This document shows, piece after piece, positions 8,950 through 18,357 of a stretch of 52,118 bases of DNA. This DNA is from Anaerolineae bacterium. GTDB taxonomy: Bacteria > Chloroflexota > Anaerolineae > Aggregatilineales > Phototrophicaceae. Positions within the stretch are counted from its first letter, which is position 1. Each line of letters begins with the position of its first letter. A program made the translations under genes and the position numbers. The stretch lies in NCBI GenBank assembly GCA_022843745.1, contig JALHNB010000050.1, positions 1-52,118 on the forward strand, read 5' to 3'. Under the pieces are notes generated by a model. The model did no database searches. It was not told where the DNA came from and saw only the letters and a list, made by a program, of their open reading frames with translations.

Positions 8950-9759
8950 ATGCAAACCGAACTCCAAAAGTCTGCCCTCCGCCAGCAGTATGATGTCGAA
9001 GGTTACTGCATCGCCCGCAATGTCATCGACCCCGGCCTCGTGCAGGAAGTCCGCGATCACGTCGCGTGGCTTGCCGAAAAACACCCCGAAATGCGCCCGG
9101 AGCAGTATTATCACCAATTGGTGCAGCACGACGCTTTTTGGGTGCGCCTGATCTCCGATGATCGCCTGCTGGATGTCGCCGAGCAGTTCATCGGCCCGAA
9201 TATCGCCCTGTTCGCCTCGCACTACATCGCCAAGCCGCCGCGCGATGGTCAGCCCGTTTTGTGGCATCAGGACGGCGCGTACTGGCCGCTTGACCCGATG
9301 GAAGTGGTCACGCTCTGGCTGGCAGCGGACGACTCCACGCCCGAAAATGGCGGTATGAAAGTCATTCCCCGCACGCAAAATCTGGAATTCTTTGAGATCA
9401 AAGAGCGCAAGGATATTGCCAATGTGCTGAGTTCCGGCATTGACGAAAACGTCGTGGATGCCGATCACGCGGTTGACATCGTCCTCAAGGCAGGCGACGT
9501 GTCCATTCACCATCCCAACATCATTCACGGCTCGGATGCCAACACGTCGGACAAGTGGCGGCGTGGCTTGACGATTCGCTATATTCCCGCCAGCACGCGC
9601 ATTGTTACGCCGGATAATCGCCTGTGGGAAGCGGCCTTCCTGCTGCGTGGCGAGGCTGTCCCCGGCATCAACCAATACAACCCCTGGCCGAAATATGATC
9701 CCGAAACGTCGGTCTATTTCAAGGGCAGCGAAAACTGGCCGCCCGCCGGAAAAGGCTAA
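8950..9759 (+). CDS. Phytanoyl-CoA dioxygenase (PhyH) family protein, copy 1
   Basis: 269-aa Fe(II)/2-oxoglutarate-dependent oxygenase. The metal triad is visible as HxD in VLWHQDGAYWPLDP and the distal His in DVSIHHPNIIHGS; the Arg of RRGLTIRYIPAS would bind 2-oxoglutarate. AAGGAG lies 7-8 bases before the ATG. It is near-identical in length and closely similar in sequence to the next gene, including the leader, so the pair is a tandem duplication. PhyH enzymes hydroxylate diverse small molecules; the substrate here is unknown. Confidence 0.92.
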   Translation: MQTELQKSALRQQYDVEGYCIARNVIDPGLVQEVRDHVAWLAEKHPEMRPEQYYHQLVQHDAFWVRLISDDRLLDVAEQFIGPNIALFASHYIAKPPRDGQPVLWHQDGAYWPLDPMEVVTLWLAADDSTPENGGMKVIPRTQNLEFFEIKERKDIANVLSSGIDENVVDADHAVDIVLKAGDVSIHHPNIIHGSDANTSDKWRRGLTIRYIPASTRIVTPDNRLWEAAFLLRGEAVPGINQYNPWPKYDPETSVYFKGSENWPPAGKG

Positions 9760-9775
9760 AATTTGGCGCGTGTTT

Positions 9776-9851
9776 GTAGGGGCGCAATAATGTGGTTTAA
9801 CAAAATGACACGGGTAAAGATTTAGAAGGGCACGATACATCGTGCCCCTAC
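9776..9851. repeat. Family B copies between the PhyH paralogs
   Basis: A half-element GTAGGGGCGCAATAATGTGG at 9776 and a full palindrome GGGCACGATACATCGTGCCC followed by CTAC at 9828-9851. They separate the duplicated PhyH genes and may have arrived with, or after, the duplication. Confidence 0.7.
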
Positions 9852-9990
9852 GAAGATGTGATCGTGTTATCCATATTTAATCACTAAATCGCATGATTGC
9901 GCTCCTACGGAAATATACCGCCATGATTTCTGTGATTCTACTTAGTCCTCAGTCCTTAGTCCTTAGTCCTTTATTACTTAAGGAGCAATT

Positions 9991-10800
9991 ATGCAAACGG
10001 ATTTACAAGTCTCTGAACTTCGCCGCCAATATGATATCGAAGGCTACTGCATCGCCCGCAACGCCATCGACCCTGAACTGGTGCAGGAAGTCCGCGATCA
10101 TCTCGATTGGCTGGCGAAAAGACATCCCGATGTCCGCCCGGAACACTATCACAATTGGATGATCGCGCACGATGCTTTTTGGGTGCGCCTCATCTCCGAT
10201 GAACGCCTGCTGGACATCTGCGAGCAGTTTATCGGCCCGAATATCGCCCTCTTCGGCTCGCACTATATCGCCAAGCCCCCGCGCGATGGTCAGGCCGTTT
10301 TGTGGCATCAGGACGGCGCATACTGGCCGCTGGACCCGATGGAAGTGACCACGCTTTGGCTGGCAGCCGATGACTCGACACCCGAAAACGGCTGCATGAA
10401 GGTCATCCCACGCACCCAGCATCTGGAATTTTTCGAGATGAAGGAACGCACCGACGTTGCCAATGTGTTGAATTCCGGCATCGACGAAAACGTGGTGGAC
10501 GTGGAAAGAGCCGTTGATATCATCCTTAAGCCGGGCGATGTGTCGATCCATCACCCCAACATCATTCACGGCTCGGAAGCCAATCTGTCGGACAAGTGGC
10601 GGCGCGGCCTGACGATCCGTTATATCCCGACCTCCACACGCATTATCGTACCCGAAGGCAAACTGTGGGAATCGGCTTTCCTGCTGCGTGGCGAGGCTGT
10701 CCCCGGCATCAACAAATATTACCCCTTCCCGAAATACGATCCTGAGACTTCGATGGATTTTAAAGGCCGCGAAAACTGGCCTCCGCCCGGAAAAGGCTAA
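9991..10800 (+). CDS. Phytanoyl-CoA dioxygenase (PhyH) family protein, copy 2
   Basis: 269 aa, the same length as copy 1 and aligning without gaps as far as can be judged by eye. It keeps HxD (VLWHQDGAYWPLDP), the distal His (HHPNIIHGSEA) and the 2-oxoglutarate Arg (RRGLTIRYIPTS), so it should be active. Differences cluster outside the metal site (for example AKRHPDVRPEHYHNWMIAHD against AEKHPEMRPEQYYHQLVQHD), consistent with divergence in substrate preference. The leader TTATTACTTAAGGAGCAATT and the start MQT match copy 1, so the duplicated segment included the ribosome-binding region. Confidence 0.92.
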   Translation: MQTDLQVSELRRQYDIEGYCIARNAIDPELVQEVRDHLDWLAKRHPDVRPEHYHNWMIAHDAFWVRLISDERLLDICEQFIGPNIALFGSHYIAKPPRDGQAVLWHQDGAYWPLDPMEVTTLWLAADDSTPENGCMKVIPRTQHLEFFEMKERTDVANVLNSGIDENVVDVERAVDIILKPGDVSIHHPNIIHGSEANLSDKWRRGLTIRYIPTSTRIIVPEGKLWESAFLLRGEAVPGINKYYPFPKYDPETSMDFKGRENWPPPGKG

Positions 10801-10805
10801 ATCTA

Positions 10806-10910
10806 ACCTCACCCCCAACCCCTCTCCGAATTCAGAGAGGGGAAAAACAGCGTCTTCAAGTCCCTCGCCCCTGTGTGGGAAAGGGACGCTTCGCGAGGGT
10901 GAGGTTGATT
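10806..10910. repeat. Family A composite repeat
   Basis: Begins CCTCACCCCCAACCCCTCTC and ends CGAGGGTGAGGTT, forming terminal inverted repeats around an inner palindrome (CCTCTCCGAATTCAGAGAGG) and a second segment containing CTCGCCCCTGTGTGGG. It fills the space between PhyH copy 2 and the convergent ABC exporter, whose stop codon is at its edge; it could act as a bidirectional terminator (inference). Confidence 0.8.
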
Positions 10911-12645
10911 AGATTTCTAATTGCACGTTATACAGATTCGCATACGCGCCACCCAACGCGATCAACTCGTCGTGCGTCCCCTGTTCATCAATCCCGTTGT
11001 CCGTCAGCACCACAATACGCTGCGCATTGCGGACGGTTGATAAACGATGAGCGATGACCAGCGTCGTGCGGTTGTCGGAGAGCTTTTCCAGCGACTCCTG
11101 AACCGCCTTTTCGCTTTCATTATCCAGAGCGCTCGTCGCCTCATCAAAAATGATGACGGGCGGGTCTTTTAAGAAAACGCGGGCGATGCTCAAACGCTGC
11201 TTTTGCCCGCCGGACAATTTCACGCCGCGCTGACCAATATCCGTGTCGTACCCATCCGGCAGCGACATGATGAAATCATGGGCATTCGCCATTTTGCCCG
11301 CCGCAACAATTTCATCCTGCGTGGCATCAAGTTTGCCGTAGCGGATATTGTCGGCGACAGTTCCGGCAAACAGATAGACATCCTGCTGGACAACGCCAAT
11401 CTGCCGCCGGAGTGAGTCGAGGCAAATACCCTTGATATTCTGACCATCGAGCAGGATTTCCCCCTCATTGACCTCATAAAAGCGCGGGATGAGCGAACAC
11501 AGCGTTGTTTTGCCCACGCCGGAAGACCCCACCAGCGCCACATATTCCCCGGCTTTGATGTCCAGCGAGATATTTTTGACCACATAGTTATGGTCTTCCT
11601 TGTACTTGAAGCTGACATTTTTGAAGACCACATTTCCGTGAACGTGCTTCAGTTCGACGGCATCGGGAAAGTCCTGAATATCCGGCTGTACCTCCATCAT
11701 TTCCATAAATCGGTTAAACCCGGTGATGCCTTCCTGGTAATTTCTGGCGAGATTCACCGTCCGTTGGATCGGCTCAACCAGCAGGCCGACACATAGCAAA
11801 GCCGTCAGCAGGTCAGCCAAGTCCAGCGACGTACTCACAATCGCAGCGCCGCCAAAGATGATGACGGCGATGGTCATGAGATGTGTGAACGCGATCATAC
11901 CGCCAGAAAAATGGGCATCACTTTTATAAATATCGTCTTTGCTCGCCACAAAACGGGCGTTTTCGGCGGCGAATTTCTGGATTTCGATGGCTTCGTTGGT
12001 GAAAGACTTGACGACACGGATGCCCGCCAGCGTATCTTCAACCTGCGCGTTGACATCCCCCAGCCGTTCATAACTTCTGCTCAGGGCGATATTCAGGCGC
12101 TTATTGAAATAAAACGCATAGGCCGCCATGATCGGCAAAAACAGAAAGATAATGAGCGTCAGGGCAACATTGATATGGAGCAGGATGATAAACACGCCAC
12201 CAAACGTCAGCAGCGAAATGGCGAAGTCTTCCGGCCCGTGATGATAGAGTTCGGAAATCGAATTGAGATCATTGGTGATCCGCGACATGAGCTGACACGT
12301 TTGTTGTTCATCATAAAAACTGAACGACAGCTTTTGATAATGTTCAAACAGTTCGCGGCGCATATCCGCTTCCATCAGCGCCCCCATCACATGCCCATGA
12401 TGCTCAAAATAGATGTTGCAGGCCGTATGCACGATCACCAGCGCCAGCATTACAGCGCCCACCCCATAGATTTGATTGAGCGCGTCGGGTGTATCGCTTG
12501 CCAGCACGATTTTGGTGATGATGTTTGCGCATAACGGCAGTGCCAGCGCTGCCGCCGACACGACCAACGAGCAGGCCATATCCACAGCAAACAAGCGCAG
12601 ATACGGCTTGTAGTAAGACAAGAATTTCTTGCTTCGGGAATTCAT
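10909..12645 (-). CDS. ABC exporter half-transporter (membrane domain + ATPase)
   Basis: 578 aa, the usual length for a homodimeric type IV exporter (MsbA/LmrA-like). Residues of about 15-300 carry six membrane helices with the coupling-helix segment AQVEDTLAGIRVVKSFTNEA. The nucleotide-binding domain has the A-loop FKYKEDHNYVVKNISL, Walker A GSSGVGKTTLCS, signature LSGGQKQRLSIARVF, Walker B VIIFDEATSALD and H-loop LVIAHRLSTVR. The preceding 501 bp contain no gene. It converges on the PhyH pair and is not in an obvious operon. Lipid, peptide or drug export is possible; the substrate is unknown. Confidence 0.94.
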   Translation of the reverse strand: MNSRSKKFLSYYKPYLRLFAVDMACSLVVSAAALALPLCANIITKIVLASDTPDALNQIYGVGAVMLALVIVHTACNIYFEHHGHVMGALMEADMRRELFEHYQKLSFSFYDEQQTCQLMSRITNDLNSISELYHHGPEDFAISLLTFGGVFIILLHINVALTLIIFLFLPIMAAYAFYFNKRLNIALSRSYERLGDVNAQVEDTLAGIRVVKSFTNEAIEIQKFAAENARFVASKDDIYKSDAHFSGGMIAFTHLMTIAVIIFGGAAIVSTSLDLADLLTALLCVGLLVEPIQRTVNLARNYQEGITGFNRFMEMMEVQPDIQDFPDAVELKHVHGNVVFKNVSFKYKEDHNYVVKNISLDIKAGEYVALVGSSGVGKTTLCSLIPRFYEVNEGEILLDGQNIKGICLDSLRRQIGVVQQDVYLFAGTVADNIRYGKLDATQDEIVAAGKMANAHDFIMSLPDGYDTDIGQRGVKLSGGQKQRLSIARVFLKDPPVIIFDEATSALDNESEKAVQESLEKLSDNRTTLVIAHRLSTVRNAQRIVVLTDNGIDEQGTHDELIALGGAYANLYNVQLEI

Positions 12646-13146
12646 AAATTGTTCCTCAAACAGCCAGTCCGGTATCGGCGACAGATCGCGCCGATGTGCT
12701 TCAGACTTAGGAGCAAAGCGCGGCGTTCAGCCTATGAACAGGCAGCGCAATACCACCTCACGTCATAAAATGGTCAGGCACGTCAGATTGGCGATTTGAG
12801 GAGAATCAAAAACGATGGGGAATTATCCAGGGGATTTAAAATCGGCGGCGGGCGATGGGCGACATGCGTCAACCATCACGCCGGAGCATGTTCGATCTAC
12901 TCTGGATAATGCCTAAGCGTCGGAATACAGGCGTACCTGATTCGACATTGGATATGATAGGTTGAGGACTGCCACTCAGATTATTTCCTGTGCAATAATT
13001 TATACAACAAGAGACATCGTAGTGTAAAAAGAGTTTTCCGTCAATCAGAAAGGATCATTGAGGGTCACGGCATGTAAAACGGCGGAACTTTTCCCCGTCC
13101 TCCGGCGTAAATAAGGTGTAAATACATCGCCGAAAGGACTCCCGTA
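12646..13146. other. Intergenic, 501 bp between divergent genes
   Basis: No gene, RNA or palindromic repeat recognised. It holds the divergent upstream regions of the ABC exporter and the solute-binding protein. AT-rich DNA at about 12985-13040 is a plausible promoter area. GAAAGGA at 13133-13139 is the ribosome-binding site of the next gene. Confidence 0.6.
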
Positions 13147-15618
13147 ATGTTCCGACGATTCTTATTTTTGCTAGCGACGACAATATTTTTACTGACCGTT
13201 GGCCTCGCACAAGCCCAGGACAACCCGATCACCATCACGCTCGGCATCCCAGCCGGATTGGATGCCATCTACAAAGATACGGTTCTCACCCGATTTCACG
13301 AGCAGCATCCCGATATTCACGTCGAAGTTGTCACGCTCGATTCCAGCTTAACCCTCTTAACCGACCCGGCTACTGATCCGATACAACATTTTCAGGATGC
13401 CGCTGCGTTGGCGAACACCGCCGATGTCCTCTATGTCAGCCGCTACAACCTCAGCCTGGAGGCCACCCGCGCGGGCAATATTCTCGATCTCGAGCCGCTG
13501 CTCAGTATCAGTACGACCTTTAACAGCGACGATTTTGAACCCGCCGTTTACGATTCGTTCCAGTGGGATGGCAGCACATGGGCAATTCCGACCATCATCG
13601 ACGCGATGGGTCTGATGTACAATCCCGCCGAATTTGATGCAGCCGGAGCGCCCTATCCCCAGCGGGATTGGACGCTTCAGCAGTTGGGTGATGCCGCGCG
13701 TCTGCTGGAAGGCGGACTCGTGGTTTACGATTTCTCGCTGCCAGCGGCTTTACGCGCATTTTCTGGCGCGAATTTTTACGATCTGGACACGCCGCGACTC
13801 GCAACGCCTGAACTCGCCGACCTCCTGACACTATGGGTGAAGCTTGAATCTGATGGCGTGATCTCGTCGCAATTTCCTGGCCCGGAGGAAACGCCCTTTC
13901 AACTCACGTCCAGCTATTTAATCGCCGGAGACGCGGAACTCGCCGCCCTGCCTCTGACGCTGGAGCCATTCGGATTTGCCGTCAGTGCCGGAACAGCCAA
14001 TCCAGAAGCCGCTTTCGCCCTGGTCGAATATTTATCGCAATCGCCGGAAGTCACGCAAGCGCAGTTTGGCGGCGTTCCTGCGCGGATCAGCCTGCGCACT
14101 GAGTCGCGATTTCCCGAAGTCGATGCCTATATGAACGAGGCCATCGCCAATGCCAGTCCCGCGCCCGATGTGCTGCTGGGCAACACTGTCGCCGCTGCCC
14201 TCAACCGTGTCCGCGCGGGTGAAGATGCGCTCACGGCATTGCAGACTGTCGAAGCTGGTGCCATCAACGCGCTTGCCGCGGCCGATTCCCAGCGTGATAC
14301 GACCACCGTTGCCGTCGCTACTCTCGTACCGACACCTGTCGTCGCCGCTGACGAAATCGCGCTCAATTTTGGACTTGTCTCGTCCAGCCCCGGCACAACA
14401 GACCGCGCCGCGTGGCAGCGTGTCATCGACAATTTTGTCGCGCAAGACCCGCAAATCGCCGCGATTACCCTGAACGTGATCGAGCCGACCAGCCCCAATT
14501 GGAATGACGGTATCGAGGTCGCAAATGACTGCTTTTTCTGGCCCTACAGCGCCATCAGCCAATATAATCCGTCGCAGATTCTCGACCTGCAACCGCTGAT
14601 CGACGCTGATCCAAATTTCAGCGATGACGACGTGTTGGCGGGGGTCATGTCGCAGCTTCAGCGTGAGAATGGCACATGGGCGCTCCCGGTCAGCATCTAT
14701 CCCACCGTGCTGCGCTACAACGCCCAGATGTTAGCCGACGCGGGCGTGACGATCCCCGAAAATGGCTGGACAGCAGGCGAATTTTTAGACGCGCTCAACC
14801 AGCTTAAAACGGCTTTTTCGGGTCGGCCTCTGTTCGCGCCGGACATCACCGGCAATGCCTACTCGATGCTCATGGCGGGTTTTGGTGCGCTGCCGATTGA
14901 CACCCGCACCAATCCACCGACCTATAATTTTTCTGTTCCGACCACCGTCGAGACGATCCGGCAGGTCTTAAATGCCGCCAAAGACGGTACGATTCTGTAT
15001 AGTCCGCTGGCGGCGTTTCGATTTACGAACTATCCAACCGAGAATCCAGTCGCCTTTTACGTCGATGAGTTGATGTACGGCAGCACAGGTTATGCGTTTG
15101 GCGATCAGGCCAATGCCTACGCCATGATGACCTTCCCATACGGCGATGAGTTCACGCCTGTCGCTTACGAGTTGTCGATGCTGTTCATCAGCGCCAACAC
15201 GCTCAACCCGGAAGCCTGCTACCGCTTCATCAGCACCATGGCGCGGACACCGGAATTATTTACGGGGATGCCTGCCTATCAATCAGTTCTGAATGCGCCG
15301 GAAACCGCTGCCTCACGCGGCGAAAATGCCATCGCGACATTCCAGAAATTCGCCGAGCAGCTTGAATCGCCCAATCTGATCGTGGTCGATAATCCGCCGT
15401 TCGAGTCGCTGTTTCTCAAGTTCGTCTTTGATCGCTACGTGATCGACAACGCCGATCTCGATGCTGGACTCGCCCAGGCGCAGCAGTCGGTAGCGGATTT
15501 TCGAGCCTGCGCGGAGGGCATCGACACGCTGCACTCCGGCCTCGATGATCGCCTCTTAAAATGCGTCGATCAGGTCGATCCGGCAGTTTTCGATAGTTTG
15601 GGGATTCCCAGAGGTTAA
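13147..15618 (+). CDS. Secreted protein with two fused extracellular solute-binding domains
   Basis: 823 aa. Signal peptide 1-23 (FLFLLATTIFLLTVGLAQAQ, ending AQA-Q); there is no lipobox Cys. The first family-1-like solute-binding domain spans about 26-360 (ITLGIPAGLDAIYKDTVLTR; TPEVTQ-type end FALVEYLSQSPEVTQAQFGG). After a Thr/Val/Pro-rich linker (VAVATLVPTPVVAADEI) a second, divergent domain runs from about 400 to 800 (LNFGLVSSSPGTTDRAAWQR; GTWALPVSIYPTVLRYNAQM). ABC sugar-binding proteins normally have one such domain and sit next to permeases; here no permease follows. It may be a sensor or scavenging protein rather than a transporter subunit (inference). Cysteines near the C-terminus (YRACAE-type DFRACAEG, LLKCVDQ) could form a disulfide. 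Confidence 0.85.
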   Translation: MFRRFLFLLATTIFLLTVGLAQAQDNPITITLGIPAGLDAIYKDTVLTRFHEQHPDIHVEVVTLDSSLTLLTDPATDPIQHFQDAAALANTADVLYVSRYNLSLEATRAGNILDLEPLLSISTTFNSDDFEPAVYDSFQWDGSTWAIPTIIDAMGLMYNPAEFDAAGAPYPQRDWTLQQLGDAARLLEGGLVVYDFSLPAALRAFSGANFYDLDTPRLATPELADLLTLWVKLESDGVISSQFPGPEETPFQLTSSYLIAGDAELAALPLTLEPFGFAVSAGTANPEAAFALVEYLSQSPEVTQAQFGGVPARISLRTESRFPEVDAYMNEAIANASPAPDVLLGNTVAAALNRVRAGEDALTALQTVEAGAINALAAADSQRDTTTVAVATLVPTPVVAADEIALNFGLVSSSPGTTDRAAWQRVIDNFVAQDPQIAAITLNVIEPTSPNWNDGIEVANDCFFWPYSAISQYNPSQILDLQPLIDADPNFSDDDVLAGVMSQLQRENGTWALPVSIYPTVLRYNAQMLADAGVTIPENGWTAGEFLDALNQLKTAFSGRPLFAPDITGNAYSMLMAGFGALPIDTRTNPPTYNFSVPTTVETIRQVLNAAKDGTILYSPLAAFRFTNYPTENPVAFYVDELMYGSTGYAFGDQANAYAMMTFPYGDEFTPVAYELSMLFISANTLNPEACYRFISTMARTPELFTGMPAYQSVLNAPETAASRGENAIATFQKFAEQLESPNLIVVDNPPFESLFLKFVFDRYVIDNADLDAGLAQAQQSVADFRACAEGIDTLHSGLDDRLLKCVDQVDPAVFDSLGIPRG

Positions 15619-15815
15619 GTAGCGCCGGATGCTGGAAGAAGTTTGTCCGCAAATTGAATATGGCCTGTCTGTATAGGGATGCGGGATACCCGTTACCAAA
15701 AACACGCACGTGTTTGCGAACATTTCGGATAGTGTGAAGCCGTCATTACCCGCACCCTACAAGGCAAATCGTTTCGATAGGCTACCTGATGGCTATCGAC
15801 GAACAGCTTCCTCGC

Positions 15816-16190
15816 TCACCGCGTTGGCGGATTGTGCGTCGCCAGAATTCGGAGTTCAATATCGCCGATATTTTCCAGGCTGTGATAAAGCCCCGGCGGA
15901 ATGCTGCCGCCCATCCCTGCCTTAAGCGTCGTCTCGGTGTCCTCGTCGCCGATCTTCACCCGCAGCAGGCCTTCACCCTCCAGGATGTAAACCGTCTCGG
16001 TTTCAATCGGATGCACGTGCGTCTGGATTGTCCTGCCGACATCCACCCGCGCCAGCGCGACACTGATGGCTTGATGAGGATGAGTGAGGCGTGTCTCCAG
16101 AACTTTAAACGCGATCCCCGGAAAACGCGCGTCCTCCGTCCAGTCCATGCTGTTCGCGTCAAAAAGATGTGGCGTTTGTTGATTGGTCAT
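15816..16190 (-). CDS. Cupin domain protein
   Basis: 124-aa single-domain cupin. Motif 1 is THVHPIETETVYILEGEG (His, His, Glu metal ligands) and motif 2 is SIPPGLYHSLENIG (His). Probably binds a divalent metal; small cupins serve as isomerases, dioxygenases or sugar-binding proteins and the sequence does not decide. It starts 46 bp after the PhyH gene upstream on the same strand, so the two are probably one transcript and may act on the same pathway. Confidence 0.9.
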   Translation of the reverse strand: MTNQQTPHLFDANSMDWTEDARFPGIAFKVLETRLTHPHQAISVALARVDVGRTIQTHVHPIETETVYILEGEGLLRVKIGDEDTETTLKAGMGGSIPPGLYHSLENIGDIELRILATHNPPTR

Positions 16191-16236
16191 GTTTTTATTC
16201 GCTTCTGATGTGTAAATAATGCCGATAATTGAACAC

Positions 16237-16965
16237 CTACCCCGGAAACCGATTCTCGTTCACTTTCCCCAGGCTGGCGGGATTGTAGGTGTAGATGATG
16301 CAGCGGCGCGGCGAACGGGTGCGGTTGATCGCCGAATAGTGCAGCAGATACGGATCGAAAAAGATCATCTCCCCGGCCTTTAACGGGCAAGGCACGATCT
16401 TCGTCTGGTCTACATAAGCCGGGTCAATTTCGAAAGTGCTGCCCTGTTTGAACGGCAGCATCGGTTTCCCCAGGTGACTGCCGGGGACAACTTTTAAGCA
16501 CCCGTTTTCCTCGTTGGCATCGTCCAGATAGATGAAACAGGTAATCAACTGATCGGTATGGGCGCGCCAGCAGCAGTTCCAGTCCTGATGCCAGGGATAG
16601 GGCGAGCCATTCGGCAGCTTGAGATTGAGCTTGTCTTCGAAAAGCTCGACAGGTTCGCCGAAAATCGCGCTGACTGGCTCGATGATGCCCTTGTGAAAAG
16701 CCATCTCCGCGAAAATCGGGCTGATGTCGATGATCGGCTCCAGCTTGCGGATCACGCCTTCCATACCTTTGGCTTCTTCGCGGGTCAGATAGTTCTTTTC
16801 CCATTGGATGCGCGGCTCATGCTGTCCCAGATCGCTCAGGCACAACTCGACCAGACGGTCTGATTCGACGCGCAGAACTTCAAGCTCCTGCTCAGAAAAT
16901 ATCGCCTCGGATGTCAGATAGCCGTCTTCCAGATATTGTTGAACATCAACCTGCTTTGTGTTCAC
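16237..16965 (-). CDS. Phytanoyl-CoA dioxygenase (PhyH) family protein, third copy
   Basis: 242 aa, distinct from the tandem pair. HxD is in SPYPWHQDWNCCWRAHTDQL, the distal His in FDPYLLHYSAINRTRSPRR and the 2-oxoglutarate Arg in that same segment. The WHQDW and ENGCLKVVPGSHLG motifs are standard for PhyH family hydroxylases. The start lies at a repeat-containing gap; the cupin follows 46 bp downstream. Substrate unknown. Confidence 0.92.
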   Translation of the reverse strand: MNTKQVDVQQYLEDGYLTSEAIFSEQELEVLRVESDRLVELCLSDLGQHEPRIQWEKNYLTREEAKGMEGVIRKLEPIIDISPIFAEMAFHKGIIEPVSAIFGEPVELFEDKLNLKLPNGSPYPWHQDWNCCWRAHTDQLITCFIYLDDANEENGCLKVVPGSHLGKPMLPFKQGSTFEIDPAYVDQTKIVPCPLKAGEMIFFDPYLLHYSAINRTRSPRRCIIYTYNPASLGKVNENRFPG

Positions 16966-16997
16966 ATTCGTTCCTTTCTACGTCCCGCTGTGTTTTA

Positions 16998-17038
16998 CTC
17001 CCCTCTCTGAATTCGGAGAGGGGTTGGGGGTGAGGTTG
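16998..17038. repeat. Family A repeat
   Basis: CTCCCCTCTCTGAATTCGGA followed by GAGGGGTTGGGGGTGAGGTT. Contains the inner palindrome CTCTCTGAATTCGGAGAG and lies between the beta-lactamase-fold gene and the PhyH-cupin pair, all minus strand. Confidence 0.8.
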
Positions 17039-17059
17039 CATTTTCACTTTAGACGCGCA

Positions 17060-18184
17060 CTACTCGCCCACTGCGTATATCGCGTCCTCGGTAATCCATT
17101 CGACCACCTCGGAGTCAAAATTATTCGTCAGCACCACTACGACCACATCCGCATCGGGGATGTAAATAGCGTTCGATTGAAAGCCGCTGCTCGCGCCGGA
17201 ATGCCCATAAGCATTGCCGAACTCGGTTTCGATATTTTCCAATCCTAGTCCGTACAGGCCGTCCTCGCCATCATCCACCCAGTCCATTATCGCGTCGAGC
17301 GACTTCAACAGCTTCCCCTGGAACAGCCCTCGCATAAACAGCGCCAGATCGTCAGCAGTGGTGATAACCCCGCCATCGCCAAGTCCCACGCCGTCGTTCA
17401 TCAGCGTCACATCGTCGAGACTGCCATCACCGTCATCATCGCCATAACCATGCACCAGCTTCGCACCCAACTGCGTCCCCGATTCAACAAACGAATTTTT
17501 CATCCCCAACGGCTGGAAAATCCGCGCATCGACCTGCTCGCCCAGCGTCGATTGGGTGACATTTTCGATAATCAGTTGCAGCAGGTTGTAATTGGTGTTG
17601 CTGTAATAGTAGCCCTCGCCGGGTGCAAAATACGCATCTTCATTATAAGCATAACGCACCGTTTCCGCTGCCGTCCACACATGCTGCGGATCATCATAAA
17701 CCGCGTCATAAAAATCATCGCTCTCGGTATAATTGAAAATCCCGCTGGTCATGTTCAACAACTGGCGGATGGTCATCGCTTCACCGTTGGCAATCTGATC
17801 GGAAATTTCGGCATCGAGATAGCGGCTCATCGGGTCATCCAGCGTGAGTCTGCCTTCCTCGGCAAGCTGCTGCACCACCACCGACACGAACATTTTGCTG
17901 GTGCTGGCGATGCGGAAATGATCACTGGTTTTGATCGGTGTATTCTGCGATAAGTCTGCCAGTCCCCGCGCCTCGACCCATGTCCCCGCCGGATTGCTCA
18001 CCAGCAGCACCACTCCCGGCTCATCCGCGCCCACATAATCGGCAAGAATCGCCTTCAAGTCCGGCGCTTGTGCCATGTATGCCACATGTGCCACGAATGC
18101 GACTTCGGATTTTTCTGCCAGCGCTGGTCGTAAAATAAAGAGACTGAGTGCTGCCACAATCAGCAGCGATTTAAACCCACGCAT
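17060..18184 (-). CDS. Secreted serine hydrolase, beta-lactamase class C / D-Ala-D-Ala carboxypeptidase fold
   Basis: 374 aa from the ATG at 18184, preferred over an upstream start because AGAGGGA precedes it and it opens a signal peptide (MRGFKSLLIVAALSLFILRP, cleavage after ALA). Active-site motifs are SxxK in IASTSKM, YxN in YYYSNTNYN, and HSG in GHSGASSGF replacing KTG, as in many S12 family esterases and peptidases. A DDDGDGSLDD loop may bind Ca2+. Likely periplasmic or extracellular; peptidase, esterase or beta-lactamase-like activity cannot be distinguished by sequence. Confidence 0.9.
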   Translation of the reverse strand: MRGFKSLLIVAALSLFILRPALAEKSEVAFVAHVAYMAQAPDLKAILADYVGADEPGVVLLVSNPAGTWVEARGLADLSQNTPIKTSDHFRIASTSKMFVSVVVQQLAEEGRLTLDDPMSRYLDAEISDQIANGEAMTIRQLLNMTSGIFNYTESDDFYDAVYDDPQHVWTAAETVRYAYNEDAYFAPGEGYYYSNTNYNLLQLIIENVTQSTLGEQVDARIFQPLGMKNSFVESGTQLGAKLVHGYGDDDGDGSLDDVTLMNDGVGLGDGGVITTADDLALFMRGLFQGKLLKSLDAIMDWVDDGEDGLYGLGLENIETEFGNAYGHSGASSGFQSNAIYIPDADVVVVVLTNNFDSEVVEWITEDAIYAVGE

Positions 18185-18357
18185 AAGATTTCCCTCTAAT
18201 CCATTTTCATGCCACAATATCAGTCTCATTTTATTTCGATACCTGCCATCTTTTGTGTGGGATTTCCAGATATTCACAACCTTTGCCTCTTTGCGCTCTT
18301 TGTGTTACGTTTTTTGCATTATAGATTTTTGTTTTTTGAGCTTTAGGAGATTTTTTA

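Noticed and set aside
8908-9840. Minus-strand open frame of about 310 aa over the first PhyH
   Set aside because: Antisense to a gene with a clear HxD...H site; the same shadow exists over the second copy, as expected for duplicated GC-rich coding DNA.
11881-12534. Plus-strand open frame over the ABC exporter membrane domain
   Set aside because: Antisense to well-supported membrane helices and coupling segment; no family features.
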